A stretch of DNA of 64,000 nucleotides from Muribaculaceae bacterium (lineage in GTDB: Bacteria > Bacteroidota > Bacteroidia > Bacteroidales > Muribaculaceae). The number at the start of each line of letters is the position of its first letter. Positions within the stretch are counted from its first letter, which is position 1. Positions 28,924 through 37,669 of the stretch are shown one piece after another. The stretch spans positions 51,683 to 115,682 of the forward strand of contig JAFQAS010000059.1 in NCBI GenBank assembly GCA_017399915.1, given 5' to 3'. A model generated the notes under the pieces. The model was not told the origin of the DNA. It saw only the letters and a list, made by a program, of their open reading frames with translations, and did not search any database. A program made the position numbers and the translations under genes.

Positions 28924-29529
28924 ATGAAAAAAATAGGAGTTAAAATGTGCTGTGTGATAATTGCAATTATTGCATTAGCTTGTCCAAATGTAGATTCAGC
29001 ACAAGATTATAATGATTCATACTCACAAGATTATGGTTGTGTGAATGGTGACTCAGCTTCGGTTGCGATAGGAGGTTATATGGGACAAATGCTACACAAA
29101 GACTTGACTACATCAAACTTAGACTATTTAATCGGTGATGGCTCAACTATTAATAAAGAGCAATTCATAAAGGGAGTTGAAGATGGAATCAAGGGGGACG
29201 TGCAAAGTTATGAAATGGGATTTTTAGCTGGATCACAGTTTAAAAGAATGTTTGAGTGGTTAAAGCAGAAAGGACTGAATATTGACGAGAAAAAATTGTT
29301 AGAGTCATTTCGAACGAATTTAGAGGAGCCATCAGAGGAGAAGGCAAATGAATATATTGGTTATATAAAAACTCAGATGCCGGATTTGTTCAGTTGGGAT
29401 ACAGTGGTTGAAGCTGTAGACTCAGTTTATGTTGATTCTGTTTATTATGAGATTGATTCGGTAGCTATAGATGATTATTACTATATGGATTCAGTAGCCG
29501 TTGAAGACTCAGTTGCAGTTGTAGGGTAA
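28924..29529 (+). CDS. Exported orphan FKBP-type N-terminal domain protein
   Basis: 201 residues from the ATG at 28924. A signal peptide (about 1-25) is followed by two helical repeats like the dimerisation domain of FkpA/Mip-type isomerases: 'VAIGGYMGQMLHKDL' with 'INKEQFIKGVEDGIKGD', then 'YEMGFLAGSQFKRMFEWLKQ' with 'IDEKKLLESFRTNLEEP'. The catalytic FKBP domain that normally follows is absent. Instead the last ~35 residues are an acidic Asp-Ser-Val-Tyr-rich tail (DSVYVDSVYYEIDSVAIDDY). It may act as a chaperone module or partner of a full isomerase. The FKBP-N call is by eye. Confidence 0.75.
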   Translation: MKKIGVKMCCVIIAIIALACPNVDSAQDYNDSYSQDYGCVNGDSASVAIGGYMGQMLHKDLTTSNLDYLIGDGSTINKEQFIKGVEDGIKGDVQSYEMGFLAGSQFKRMFEWLKQKGLNIDEKKLLESFRTNLEEPSEEKANEYIGYIKTQMPDLFSWDTVVEAVDSVYVDSVYYEIDSVAIDDYYYMDSVAVEDSVAVVG

Positions 29530-29553
29530 TACCTCAGATTGATATATAAAATG

Positions 29554-29584
29554 AAAAAAGCATCGCGATTGCGATGCTTTTTTT
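29554..29584. terminator. Bidirectional terminator between the FKBP-N gene and rpsO
   Basis: aaaaaagcatcgc (29554-29566) with gcgatgctttttt (29571-29583), 13 perfect pairs and a four-base loop, with T or A tracts on both sides. It serves both converging genes. Confidence 0.92.
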
Positions 29585-29609
29585 GTAATCTTCAAGTAGT
29601 GCCTGCGGC

Positions 29610-29885
29610 TTACTTTCTGATACCGAGCTCTTTTTGTGCGATGATTGCACGATAGCGGTTGATGTCTTTTTTCTTGAGGTAGTCAAGAAGACGACGACGT
29701 TTACCAACGAGCATTTTAAGAGCTCTCGCAGTGCTATAATCTTTGTGATTTGACTTCAAGTGTTGAGTCAAATGAGCAATACGGACTGAGAATAATGCTA
29801 TCTGAGCTTCAGGAGAGCCAGTATCAGTCTTGCCCTTACCGTATTTCTCAAAGATTTCTACTTTTTCTTCAGAATTCAAGTGCAT
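29610..29885 (-). CDS. rpsO: Ribosomal protein uS15
   Basis: 91 residues, the normal size of S15. Marks are 'KYGKGKTDTGSPEAQIALF', 'HLTQHLKSNHKDYSTARAL', and the rRNA-binding 'MLVGKRRRLLDYLKKKD'. It binds 16S rRNA early in assembly of the 30S subunit platform. It has its own strong promoter and a 38-base leader, and it ends in the shared terminator. Confidence 0.98.
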   Translation of the reverse strand: MHLNSEEKVEIFEKYGKGKTDTGSPEAQIALFSVRIAHLTQHLKSNHKDYSTARALKMLVGKRRRLLDYLKKKDINRYRAIIAQKELGIRK

Positions 29886-29926
29886 TCTTTTGAAATTTTA
29901 AATAGTTAATAAAAAAATTGAGCGCA

Positions 29927-29957
29927 CAAAGGTAGGCATTTTTTTTATAATAGCCAA
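29927..29957 (-). promoter_or_regulatory. Promoter of rpsO
   Basis: On the minus strand TACCTTTG (29934-29927) with TTTG/TTG near 29957-29955, 20 bases apart. Confidence 0.75.
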
Positions 29958-29990
29958 ATATTCCTATGTGTATATTGTGGTTTGATTAAA

Positions 29991-30326
29991 TTAATCGAGA
30001 TTAACTTTTTCTTTCGCAGGATTGCGATAGTGGATTTTGTCTTCGATGTATTCTTGTGTAGCGATGAGTGTAGGTTTGGGGAGTTTTTCGTAATAACGAG
30101 AGATTTCAATTTGCTCACGATTTTCTGAAACTTCTTCAAGGTTGTCATTAATAGAAGCAAATTCGCCGAGTTTCTTTTCGAGGTCGTGTTTCATTTCGCC
30201 TGCAATTTGATTAGAACGTTTAGCAATGATGCACACAGTCTCGTAAACATTGCCGGTGTCTTTTGACAATTCAATCATGTCGCGAGTCACAGTGTTTAAA
30301 GGAGCATTTGTCTTTTTGTAATCCAT
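29991..30326 (-). CDS. rpoZ: RNA polymerase omega subunit (Bacteroidetes RpoZ/Rpb6-like)
   Basis: 111 residues. The sequence MDYKKTNAPLNTVTRDM, with 'TGNVYETVCIIAKRSNQIA', is the Bacteroidetes form of omega, in which the helix carrying 'AKRSNQIA' corresponds to the conserved ARRARQ-like motif of other bacteria. Omega helps fold and hold the beta-prime subunit. It follows bamD by 37 bases on the same strand, an arrangement conserved in this phylum as far as I recall. No separate promoter is seen, so it is probably read with bamD. Confidence 0.92.
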   Translation of the reverse strand: MDYKKTNAPLNTVTRDMIELSKDTGNVYETVCIIAKRSNQIAGEMKHDLEKKLGEFASINDNLEEVSENREQIEISRYYEKLPKPTLIATQEYIEDKIHYRNPAKEKVNLD

Positions 30327-30363
30327 AATTATTATATTGTATTTGTATTATTATCAGTGGAGT

Positions 30364-31164
30364 TTATTCTTTTACGTATTTTGTCGCAATTTTAAAAATA
30401 TCATCCGCTTCTTTGCGGTTAGGGCTTTCCGGGTAGTTGTTGATGAAAGAGTAGTATTCATCTAAAACATCGCGAAAGCGATCTGCTTTCTTTTCTTCAA
30501 CACTTAAGTCTGCTTCTTGATATTTTGCTTTTAATATTAGTAATTCGAGAGCTTCTTTGTATTTAGAATATGGGTAATCTTTAATTGCATTTTCAGCAAC
30601 GATAACGGCTGATTGGTAGTTGTTACCCATATATGTGCCTAAATTATAATATAATTGAGCATTTTGTAGCTCTTTAAGTGTTAACTTATCTTGAAGCTCA
30701 AATATGGCATTTTGAGCAATTGAGACTTTTTCGCTGCGAGGGAAATAGTCGAGAAAAGCTTGTAGCTCCTCGATGGCTTTGTGTGTGCCACTTTGGTCGA
30801 GTTGGGCTTCTGGTGAATCGAGATAATATCCATATCCTGAATAGAATCTTGCTAATTCAGTGTATTTACCTTTGGGATATCGAGAATAGTAGCTTTGGAA
30901 ATACAAGCTGGCGTCAAGATATTCTTTGTTTTCGTAGTGGCTCAATGCCAATAGATATAATGATTCTTCAGCTTTTTCAGTTCCTTTAAATACTGTAACA
31001 ATATCCTTTAGGATAGTGTAGGATTGAACATATTTCTTTTGAGCAAATGCTCTTTTTGCATAGTCAAGTTTATATTCAGGGTCAGTGCTCTTTTGTACAC
31101 GTTGATATTCACCACACGAAGAGAGCAGTAAAACCGATAAAGCGAATAAAAAATATTTATACAT
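30364..31164 (-). CDS. bamD: Outer membrane assembly lipoprotein BamD
   Basis: 266 residues. The signal peptide ends in LLLSSC, with the lipidated Cys at 17. The mature part starts 'GEYQRVQKSTDPEYKLDYAK' and folds into TPR-like repeats ('SYTILKDIVTVFKGTEKAEE', 'YSRYPKGKYTELARFYSGY', 'FLDYFPRSEKVSIAQNAI'), the normal five-TPR BamD layout. It is the essential partner of BamA in inserting beta-barrel proteins into the outer membrane. rpoZ follows in the same transcript. Confidence 0.94.
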   Translation of the reverse strand: MYKYFLFALSVLLLSSCGEYQRVQKSTDPEYKLDYAKRAFAQKKYVQSYTILKDIVTVFKGTEKAEESLYLLALSHYENKEYLDASLYFQSYYSRYPKGKYTELARFYSGYGYYLDSPEAQLDQSGTHKAIEELQAFLDYFPRSEKVSIAQNAIFELQDKLTLKELQNAQLYYNLGTYMGNNYQSAVIVAENAIKDYPYSKYKEALELLILKAKYQEADLSVEEKKADRFRDVLDEYYSFINNYPESPNRKEADDIFKIATKYVKE

Positions 31165-31190
31165 AAAAGCAATTTTGTTATAACAAAGTG

Positions 31191-31198
31191 CAAAGTTA
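31191..31198 (-). promoter_or_regulatory. -7 element of bamD-rpoZ
   Basis: TAACTTTG on the minus strand, 27 bases before the bamD ATG. No convincing -33 box. Confidence 0.6.
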
Positions 31199-31304
31199 AC
31201 AATAATTGGTGAGATTTTTACTATATCGACTTTAAAAATTGAGTTAAAAGAGGTTTATAGATATAATAAATTATTATAAGTGCGTTAGGTTCTTAAATTT
31301 GTAG

Positions 31305-31312
31305 TATATTTG
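31305..31312 (+). promoter_or_regulatory. -7 element of the second SGNH hydrolase gene
   Basis: TATATTTG, a full TAnnTTTG match, 33 bases before the ATG at 31345. Confidence 0.6.
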
Positions 31313-31344
31313 TAGGAAAATTATATAATTATTTAAACTTACTC

Positions 31345-32421
31345 ATGAGAAAATTTACAACCTTATTATTCTTGTGTGCTGTATTGTTATGTGGTGCCAA
31401 GAATCAAGTTTACCATGACGCCCGCCAATTTCCATTGTTAGGCTCGGTAGTTCCTGCTGAAGAGGGATTTACTCGTTTCCCCGATTCGTTAAAGTCGCAA
31501 GTAAAACGAGAGTTGTTATATACATTAGGAACAAACACCGCAGGTATGGCGATTCGTTTTTCATCAGATGCCACTGCTTTAAGTGCTAAATGGGTTTCTA
31601 CTCTTGAATTGGAGATGAATCATATGACACCGGTGGGTATTCGCGGATTGGATTTATACACTCTTGATGAAAATAATGAATGGACATTTGTGAGCAGCGT
31701 GCGTCCTACGGTTAATAAGAAAGCTTCGAAATATTCAATCGTAAGCGGTATGGAAAAGAAAATGCGTGAGTATCTTCTTTATTTGCCATTATATGATGGT
31801 ATTGATAGCCTTTACATTGGAGTTGACTCATCGGCTGTGATTGAGGCCCCAAAAGTCGACTTGCCATGTCGTGAAAAGCCTATTGTAGTTTACGGAACAA
31901 GTATCACACAAGGTGCTTGTGCTTCACGTCCGGGTATGGCTTATACCAATATTCTTGAGCGTGAAATGAATCGTGAATTCTACAACTTTGGTTTCAGTGG
32001 AAATGGTCAGCTCGATATGGAAGTTGCTCCATTGTTAGCATCGGTTGATGCCGGTTTGTATATTTTTGACTGTTTGCCCAATAATACTGCTGAACAGTTG
32101 AAAGAACGTATCGAACCATTCTATCGCTATTTGCGTGAAAAACGTCCCGATGTACCTATCTTATTTGTAGAAAGTCCGTTATTCCCAATAATACGATATA
32201 ATAAAGGCACTGCCGATGCAATATATGCTAAAAACGATGTATTAAAGGAGTTTTATGCGAAATTAAAAGCCGAAGGTGCCGAAAATATTTATTATATGGA
32301 GGCAGAAGAGGTGTTTGGTGGAAATACAGAGTTTACTGTTGATAATTATCACTTTACCGATATGGGTTTCCGTTATTTTGCCGACAAGCTCAAACCCATC
32401 ATTAGAACTATTGCGAAATAA
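31345..32421 (+). CDS. Exported two-domain SGNH hydrolase (GxDLY N-domain)
   Basis: 358 residues with a signal peptide (about 1-18). The first half (about 30-170) is a beta-sandwich with the GLDLYTLDENNEW line typical of the GxDLY domain that precedes many SGNH_3 esterases. The catalytic half has YGTSITQGACASRPG with Ser186, 'NFGFSGNGQLDMEVA', 'FDCLPNN' and 'VDNYHFTDMGF' with Asp333 and His336. It should remove acyl groups from polysaccharides in the periplasm or at the surface. It lies 35 bases before a large glycosidase-like gene on the same strand, which fits joint action on one glycan; the substrate is unknown. Confidence 0.92.
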   Translation: MRKFTTLLFLCAVLLCGAKNQVYHDARQFPLLGSVVPAEEGFTRFPDSLKSQVKRELLYTLGTNTAGMAIRFSSDATALSAKWVSTLELEMNHMTPVGIRGLDLYTLDENNEWTFVSSVRPTVNKKASKYSIVSGMEKKMREYLLYLPLYDGIDSLYIGVDSSAVIEAPKVDLPCREKPIVVYGTSITQGACASRPGMAYTNILEREMNREFYNFGFSGNGQLDMEVAPLLASVDAGLYIFDCLPNNTAEQLKERIEPFYRYLREKRPDVPILFVESPLFPIIRYNKGTADAIYAKNDVLKEFYAKLKAEGAENIYYMEAEEVFGGNTEFTVDNYHFTDMGFRYFADKLKPIIRTIAK

Positions 32422-32455
32422 CTAACTATTGCATAACAAAAAACTATTAACATTT

Positions 32456-35400
32456 ATGATTAAAAATTTTAGACGACTCACAGTCGTGTTATCGATTGTG
32501 GCTGCCATGATGTGCAACACAGTGGCAGCAGTATCGCCTAAACGCGAGATGCGTTCAACATGGCTCACTACAGTGTGGGGTATTGACTGGCCTTCAACAC
32601 AAGGAGCAACCTCATCAGCTCAAACTAAACAAAAAGCTGAGTTGACACAGTTTTTAGACAATCTGAAAGATTGTAACTTTACTTCAACATGCTTCCAAGT
32701 GCGTAGTATGGGCGACGCAATGTATCCATCAAAATATGCTCCTTGGTCAAGCTATTTGTCAGGAACTCGAGGTACAGATCCGGGTTGGGATCCATTAGCT
32801 TATTTCGTTGAAGAGGCTCATAAACGTGGTATAGAAGCATACGTGTGGTTAAATCCATATCGTTGGTCAAGTGGAACAACATGGTCTACTGCTATGGATA
32901 AAGAGTGGCAAAATAGTGGAATGCTTATTGCAGGAGATGATGCAAGTTATATTACATTCAATCCGGGTTTGCCTGAAACACGTCAACTTATAGTAAATGT
33001 AATCAAAGAAATCCTTGATAATTATAAAATTGACGGTATAATTTTTGACGACTATTTCTATCCAAGTGGTGGTACAACAGAGGGGTCAAGTGCACCCGAT
33101 TATGATACGTATAAATCAAGTGGTACAACATTGTCGATGGGCGATTGGCGTCGTGCCAATGTGAACCAAATGGTGAAAGACGTGTACGAAGCTATTCAAG
33201 CAACTCGCCCTGACGTGCGATTTGGTATATCTCCTGCAGGTGTGTCAAGTAAATCGGCGAGCAAATATGGCATTTCTTCACCTTCTCAATATGGAGTAAG
33301 TGCAAGTGACTGGCAATATGCACAAATCTATTCCGATCCCTTGGCATGGATGGCTGAAGGTACAATCGACTTTATCTCACCACAATGCTATTGGTTGACC
33401 ACTCACTCTTCAGCTCCATTTGGTCCATTGACTAAATGGTGGCATTATGCTAATGCAACAATTGGAAAAACTCACTATTATGCAAGCCATTCGGTGTCGT
33501 ATATTAGTACTTCTGATACTCAATCAAATTGGAATGAACTTGTAAAACAGATTGGTTATAACCGACAATATTCACCCGATGGGGTATATGGTTCTATCTA
33601 TTATAGTCATACAAGTGTAACAAGTGGAACGCGTAATTTACTCAAACAAGACACTTATTCTCACCCTGCGCTTGTGCCTGTAATTGATTGGAAAACTAAA
33701 ACAAACTATGGTAAAGTGGCAAATCTCACTTCTACCGGCTCGGCACTTTCATGGAATGCAGTAACAAATGGCAATGCGATTATTCGATACACTGTATATG
33801 CCATACCTACATCTGTAACTCTTGATGCCGCAAAACTTTCTAATGGTGATGGTATCAGCAATGAGTATTTGTTAGGAGTTTCATATGCAACAACATATAA
33901 TGTCCCAACGGCTAAACAAGGTGATTTCTACTATGCAGTATGTGTATATGATGGATATGGAAATGAGTTTGAGCCGGCGGTTGTTGGTTATCCCGAGGGG
34001 GAATCAACCAAGGTGACGCTTACCTTTCCCATTAATAATACTGTTGTTGATTGGGTTGCTGATTTTAAGTGGTCGGCTATCTCAGATGCGACATATTTAT
34101 TCGAAGTGTCGGATAACAAGGATTTTACAAATGTTCTTATCGAGAATAAAGGACTAACAACCAATAGTGTTAATGTTGATTTAGGGTCATTGGAAGAGTC
34201 AAAAACATATTATTGGCGAGTTTCGTCAACTGAAAAAGGGAAACTCCCGGCAGTTAGTGATGTTGCTACGTTTAAAACTTCGGCTCGCCCATCGGCTCCT
34301 ATTGTTACTTTAGTTTCTCCTGCAAATGGAACTTCATTTGAGGCTGATTTCGAATTTAAATGGAATGGGGTAGATGTTGATTCTTATGAACTTCAAGTAT
34401 CGGCTTATCAAGATTTCTCAAACATTAAATATAAAAAGGAAATCACTGCCGGTGCATCGCAAATAACAGAACCTATGGTAATATCATTGCTAGGTAAAGG
34501 TAAATTCTATTGGCGAGTACTTTCAAAAGATTCTCACATGACAACCTCAGCAAGCGAAGTGCGTTCATTTGAAATCACTAAAATAGTTGTTGGTAGTTTT
34601 GAACCCGGTTATTCAATCAAACTTGACAAAGATACTTATGCGCAAGTAGGCGACATGACATATAAGAGCCTTTGGTTTCGCTCAGTGATGGATGATTATG
34701 ATAATATGTCATTTGGAGAAAATGGTTCATATAATCGTGGCTTCTGTGCTGTTGGTGACTATGTCTACCTATCGGGTCGCACTGAAAATTCTACAAACAC
34801 AACAATCTACCTTCGCAAAATGGATGGTAAGACAGGTGAAATTGTATCGGATATAATTCTTGGTGATGAAGCTAAAGCTTCATACTACCCATGTAACGAC
34901 GTAGTAAAGGACTCAAAAGGAAATGTGTGTATCTCTAACCTCACTCTTAATATTGGCTCAAATCCTTTAAAAATTCATTTGGTAGACCTTGAAACCGGAG
35001 CTTTGACCGAAGTTGCATCTTTGACAAAATCGGGTCTTTCTAACACTCGTGTTGACCATGTGGCAATAACCGGTGATGTTGTTGAAGGAAATTTCACTAT
35101 TTTCGCAGCATTGTCTAAGTCAAACACTATTTTACGTTGGAGCTTTGAAGATGGAGAAGAAGCAGAGGCAACATCATGTACTCTTAAGTCGTTCTATCCC
35201 TCAAGTGCTTCAAATTTAGGTATCGCCCCATTTGTAATTCCTATTACCAATGATGATATTTTTGTAGTAGGAGGAGATGTTCATATGACTCGTTACAACT
35301 TCTCTACCGGTAAGATTACCGATTCATTCGCAAACAAGGCATCTTTGACTCCTGAGGGCTTTGAAATTAATGGTGGCGCATATCTCACACTCAATAAAAA

Positions 35401-35884
35401 TAATTATTTGATTTATCCTTATAGCGACTATAATACTACCGGTCATGCATATAACCTAACAAAGGTGAATTCTAACTATGACTTCAGTTCAATGGAATTG
35501 ATGTGGGAATTTCCCAAAGGTTCTATTGGTTCGGTTAATAGTGCAACAATGCAGGCAGAGGTGGATTATGTGATTGGCGAAGATGGGATAGCGTGGATTT
35601 ATGTATATGTGCCTGGAAATGGTGTAGCTGCATATGAATTAAAAGACACATCGGCTGTGGGTGTTGAAGATGTGTTCTCTCAAGGAACATCAATTACAGT
35701 AAATGGTCGAGTAATTAGCCTTGGAAAAGTTGTGGAAAAGGTTAAAGTATATAATATCCATGGGATGGTATTAGCCGATGAATCAAATGTTTCAGCTATT
35801 GATCTTAATGTCGCTCCAGGAGTGTTTATAGTAGAGATTATAGATGGCGCAAATGTGGTAACTCAAAAAGTATTAGTGAGATAA
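32456..35884 (+). CDS. Secreted GHL10-type glycosidase with T9SS sorting domain
   Basis: 1142 residues from the ATG at 32456, which starts the signal peptide (about 1-26); an upstream in-frame ATG adds a polar leader. The catalytic-like GHL10 (DUF187) barrel spans about 30-400 with 'REMRSTWLTTVWGIDWPS', 'GIEAYVWLNPYRWS' and 'KIDGIIFDDYFYP'. Two fibronectin/Ig-like segments follow (about 420-700). A ~350-residue module (about 711-1060) with repeated beta strands, possibly a propeller, is not recognised. The end, 'KVYNIHGMVLADES' to 'GVFIVEIIDGANVV', is a type A T9SS C-terminal sorting domain, so the enzyme is secreted across the outer membrane. Relatives act on peptidoglycan-like or other glycans. 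Confidence 0.9.
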   Translation: MIKNFRRLTVVLSIVAAMMCNTVAAVSPKREMRSTWLTTVWGIDWPSTQGATSSAQTKQKAELTQFLDNLKDCNFTSTCFQVRSMGDAMYPSKYAPWSSYLSGTRGTDPGWDPLAYFVEEAHKRGIEAYVWLNPYRWSSGTTWSTAMDKEWQNSGMLIAGDDASYITFNPGLPETRQLIVNVIKEILDNYKIDGIIFDDYFYPSGGTTEGSSAPDYDTYKSSGTTLSMGDWRRANVNQMVKDVYEAIQATRPDVRFGISPAGVSSKSASKYGISSPSQYGVSASDWQYAQIYSDPLAWMAEGTIDFISPQCYWLTTHSSAPFGPLTKWWHYANATIGKTHYYASHSVSYISTSDTQSNWNELVKQIGYNRQYSPDGVYGSIYYSHTSVTSGTRNLLKQDTYSHPALVPVIDWKTKTNYGKVANLTSTGSALSWNAVTNGNAIIRYTVYAIPTSVTLDAAKLSNGDGISNEYLLGVSYATTYNVPTAKQGDFYYAVCVYDGYGNEFEPAVVGYPEGESTKVTLTFPINNTVVDWVADFKWSAISDATYLFEVSDNKDFTNVLIENKGLTTNSVNVDLGSLEESKTYYWRVSSTEKGKLPAVSDVATFKTSARPSAPIVTLVSPANGTSFEADFEFKWNGVDVDSYELQVSAYQDFSNIKYKKEITAGASQITEPMVISLLGKGKFYWRVLSKDSHMTTSASEVRSFEITKIVVGSFEPGYSIKLDKDTYAQVGDMTYKSLWFRSVMDDYDNMSFGENGSYNRGFCAVGDYVYLSGRTENSTNTTIYLRKMDGKTGEIVSDIILGDEAKASYYPCNDVVKDSKGNVCISNLTLNIGSNPLKIHLVDLETGALTEVASLTKSGLSNTRVDHVAITGDVVEGNFTIFAALSKSNTILRWSFEDGEEAEATSCTLKSFYPSSASNLGIAPFVIPITNDDIFVVGGDVHMTRYNFSTGKITDSFANKASLTPEGFEINGGAYLTLNKNNYLIYPYSDYNTTGHAYNLTKVNSNYDFSSMELMWEFPKGSIGSVNSATMQAEVDYVIGEDGIAWIYVYVPGNGVAAYELKDTSAVGVEDVFSQGTSITVNGRVISLGKVVEKVKVYNIHGMVLADESNVSAIDLNVAPGVFIVEIIDGANVVTQKVLVR

Positions 35885-35903
35885 CAACTAATTACAATAG
35901 TGT

Positions 35904-35939
35904 GATGGCGGGTTTGAATAGAACCCGCCATCTTTTTTT
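35904..35939 (+). terminator. Terminator after the GHL10 gene
   Basis: gatggcgggtt (35904-35914) with aacccgccatc (35922-35932), 11 perfect GC-rich pairs, followed by seven T residues. Confidence 0.95.
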
Positions 35940-36029
35940 ATAAGGGAAAGAATGTTGAAGCCAATACTTGTTTGTCTGTAGTTTTATCTAAAAAATGAAT
36001 TCTTATGAGGAAAATAGAGGATTTTTTGT

Positions 36030-36037
36030 TAAGTTTG
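36030..36037 (+). promoter_or_regulatory. -7 element of the first PASTA gene
   Basis: TAAGTTTG within the 16-base string ttttttgttaagtttg, which recurs exactly before the second PASTA gene. Confidence 0.7.
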
Positions 36038-36092
36038 CACTGTAATTGCAATGATGTGCGATTTGTTGAAAAATTATTTTATCAAATTATAT

Positions 36093-36839
36093 ATGAGCAA
36101 TCAAGGTTCTTTTTTTAAGCGAATTTATGATAGATACCAAGTATGGATTAATTTGGTAATTATTCCTATTGTTGGTGTTGTGGTATTTTGGCTATTAATT
36201 CAGTTTATGGATTTTTGGACACATCATGGTGAAACTGCAAAAATGCCAAATGTAGAAAAAAAGAATTATTATGATGCATTAAATATCTTAGAATCACAAG
36301 GATTCGAAGTTGAAGTCGACTCGATATTTGACTTAAAAATTAAGCATGGTCAAGTCGTCGATCAATCACCAAAGCCAAATGAAATAGTTAAATATGGTCG
36401 AACGGTATATCTAAAAATCAATTCTTTTTTCCCTGAGATGAAAAAGGTTGATGATAAGTTGTTGCATATATCATCAGTTCAAGCGCAGAAGACATTACAG
36501 TCAATGGGTTTCACTCGTATAGTCGTAAAATATATTGATGGCGCAAATGAAGATGAAGTCATCAGAATTAGATATAATGGCAAGGAATATAAAAGAGGGG
36601 AAAAAGTGCCTGTTACAGCTGAGGTTGAGATAACGGTAACAAAGGCAAAAGAAGAAACATATAGTGTAGATGAGGCGCGTCGCCAAGTAGAAGCACGTGA
36701 AAAATTAGAGAATGATTCATTGTCAAATGTTTCAGACGATTCTCCGTCTAATTCAGAATTTGAGGAGCCTCAATCGACCGAAGAGCCTCAATCTATCACT
36801 TCTACGGAAAATCCTGTTAATTCTGACATAGAAGAATGA
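36093..36839 (+). CDS. PASTA-domain membrane protein, copy 1
   Basis: 248 residues from the ATG at 36093. A short cytoplasmic head (FFKRIYDRYQVW) leads into one membrane helix (about 18-42) and an exported part with two PASTA domains. The first (about 55-115) reads 'KMPNVEKKNYYDALNILESQ' to 'VKYGRTVYLKINS'; the second covers about 120-195. A Glu/Ser/Pro-rich tail ends the protein. PASTA domains bind muropeptides, and here there is no kinase or transpeptidase domain. In Bacteroidetes such proteins sit next to rluD, as seen here. The tail is longer than in the second copy. Both copies have their own promoter. Confidence 0.9.
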   Translation: MSNQGSFFKRIYDRYQVWINLVIIPIVGVVVFWLLIQFMDFWTHHGETAKMPNVEKKNYYDALNILESQGFEVEVDSIFDLKIKHGQVVDQSPKPNEIVKYGRTVYLKINSFFPEMKKVDDKLLHISSVQAQKTLQSMGFTRIVVKYIDGANEDEVIRIRYNGKEYKRGEKVPVTAEVEITVTKAKEETYSVDEARRQVEAREKLENDSLSNVSDDSPSNSEFEEPQSTEEPQSITSTENPVNSDIEE

Positions 36840-36929
36840 AATTGTCATTTTAGGATGAATGTTATTGAAAAATGGTCATCTTAAGCAAGTAGATATTTTG
36901 GTCAGAATACATCAAAATTGGCCTTAATG

Positions 36930-36961
36930 TTGGTGTATTTGCAAATTTTTTGTTAAGTTTG
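36930..36961 (+). promoter_or_regulatory. Promoter of the second PASTA gene
   Basis: TAAGTTTG (36954-36961) with TTGG (36930-36933) about 20 bases upstream. It shares ttttttgttaagtttg with the promoter of the first copy. Confidence 0.75.
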
Positions 36962-37008
36962 TAGCTGTTTTGCAAAATCAATCATACGATACTGAAAAGA
37001 AAAATATT

Positions 37009-37665
37009 ATGAGTCTTACAAGTGGTCTAAAAAAGTTTTATAATATATGCCAAGTTTGGATAAATTTGTTGCTTGTGGCAGCGATTTCATTCGGCTTGTT
37101 TTGGGGAACTATTAAATTTTTAGATTATTGGACCAACCATGGTCAAACAACAGAGATGCCAAGTGTAGTTGATTTGGATTTTAATAAAGCGAGAGATATT
37201 TTAGAATCAAAAGGATTCAGTATATTGGTTGATTCGATTTATAATACTCAAGTGAAGTATGGTCAAGTTCTTGACCAGAAGCCCAAGGAAGGTGAAATAG
37301 TGAAATATGGTCGCACTGTGTATCTAAAGATAAATTCTTTTTATCCTCAGATGAAACCTGTTGACGATCGATTAATGCATATGTCATCATTAGAAGCTAA
37401 AAAGAAGTTAGAGGCATATGGCTTTACTCGTATCGTTATTGATACTATTCCGGGAGAGAATGATGATGAGGTTGTAGAGATAAGATACAACGGCAAGAAA
37501 TTAGAAAAAGGTGACTCTACGCCAATAACAGTCGAAGTGAGAATGGTTGTAATAAAAGCTGATGTATTCGCACTTGATTCAATGTCGGTAGAAGAGGCTC
37601 AAGCACAAGTGCAGTTTAGAGACTCTATCCGACGACTAGATTCTTTTCAAAACCTTGGACAATAA
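37009..37665 (+). CDS. PASTA-domain membrane protein, copy 2
   Basis: 218 residues from the ATG at 37009. It is a clear paralog of the gene before it: 'YNICQVWINLLLVAAISFGL' membrane segment, 'EMPSVVDLDFNKARDILESK', 'GQVLDQKPKEGEIVKYGRTV', 'YGFTRIVIDTIPGENDDEV' line up with copy 1 throughout. It has two PASTA domains and a shorter tail. A TTG at 36970 would add 13 polar residues and is less likely. The rluD gene starts 4 bases after the stop, so this copy, not the first, is linked to rluD in one transcript. A role in sensing or organising cell wall synthesis is inferred from the domain. Confidence 0.9.
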   Translation: MSLTSGLKKFYNICQVWINLLLVAAISFGLFWGTIKFLDYWTNHGQTTEMPSVVDLDFNKARDILESKGFSILVDSIYNTQVKYGQVLDQKPKEGEIVKYGRTVYLKINSFYPQMKPVDDRLMHMSSLEAKKKLEAYGFTRIVIDTIPGENDDEVVEIRYNGKKLEKGDSTPITVEVRMVVIKADVFALDSMSVEEAQAQVQFRDSIRRLDSFQNLGQ

Positions 37666-37669
37666 AATT

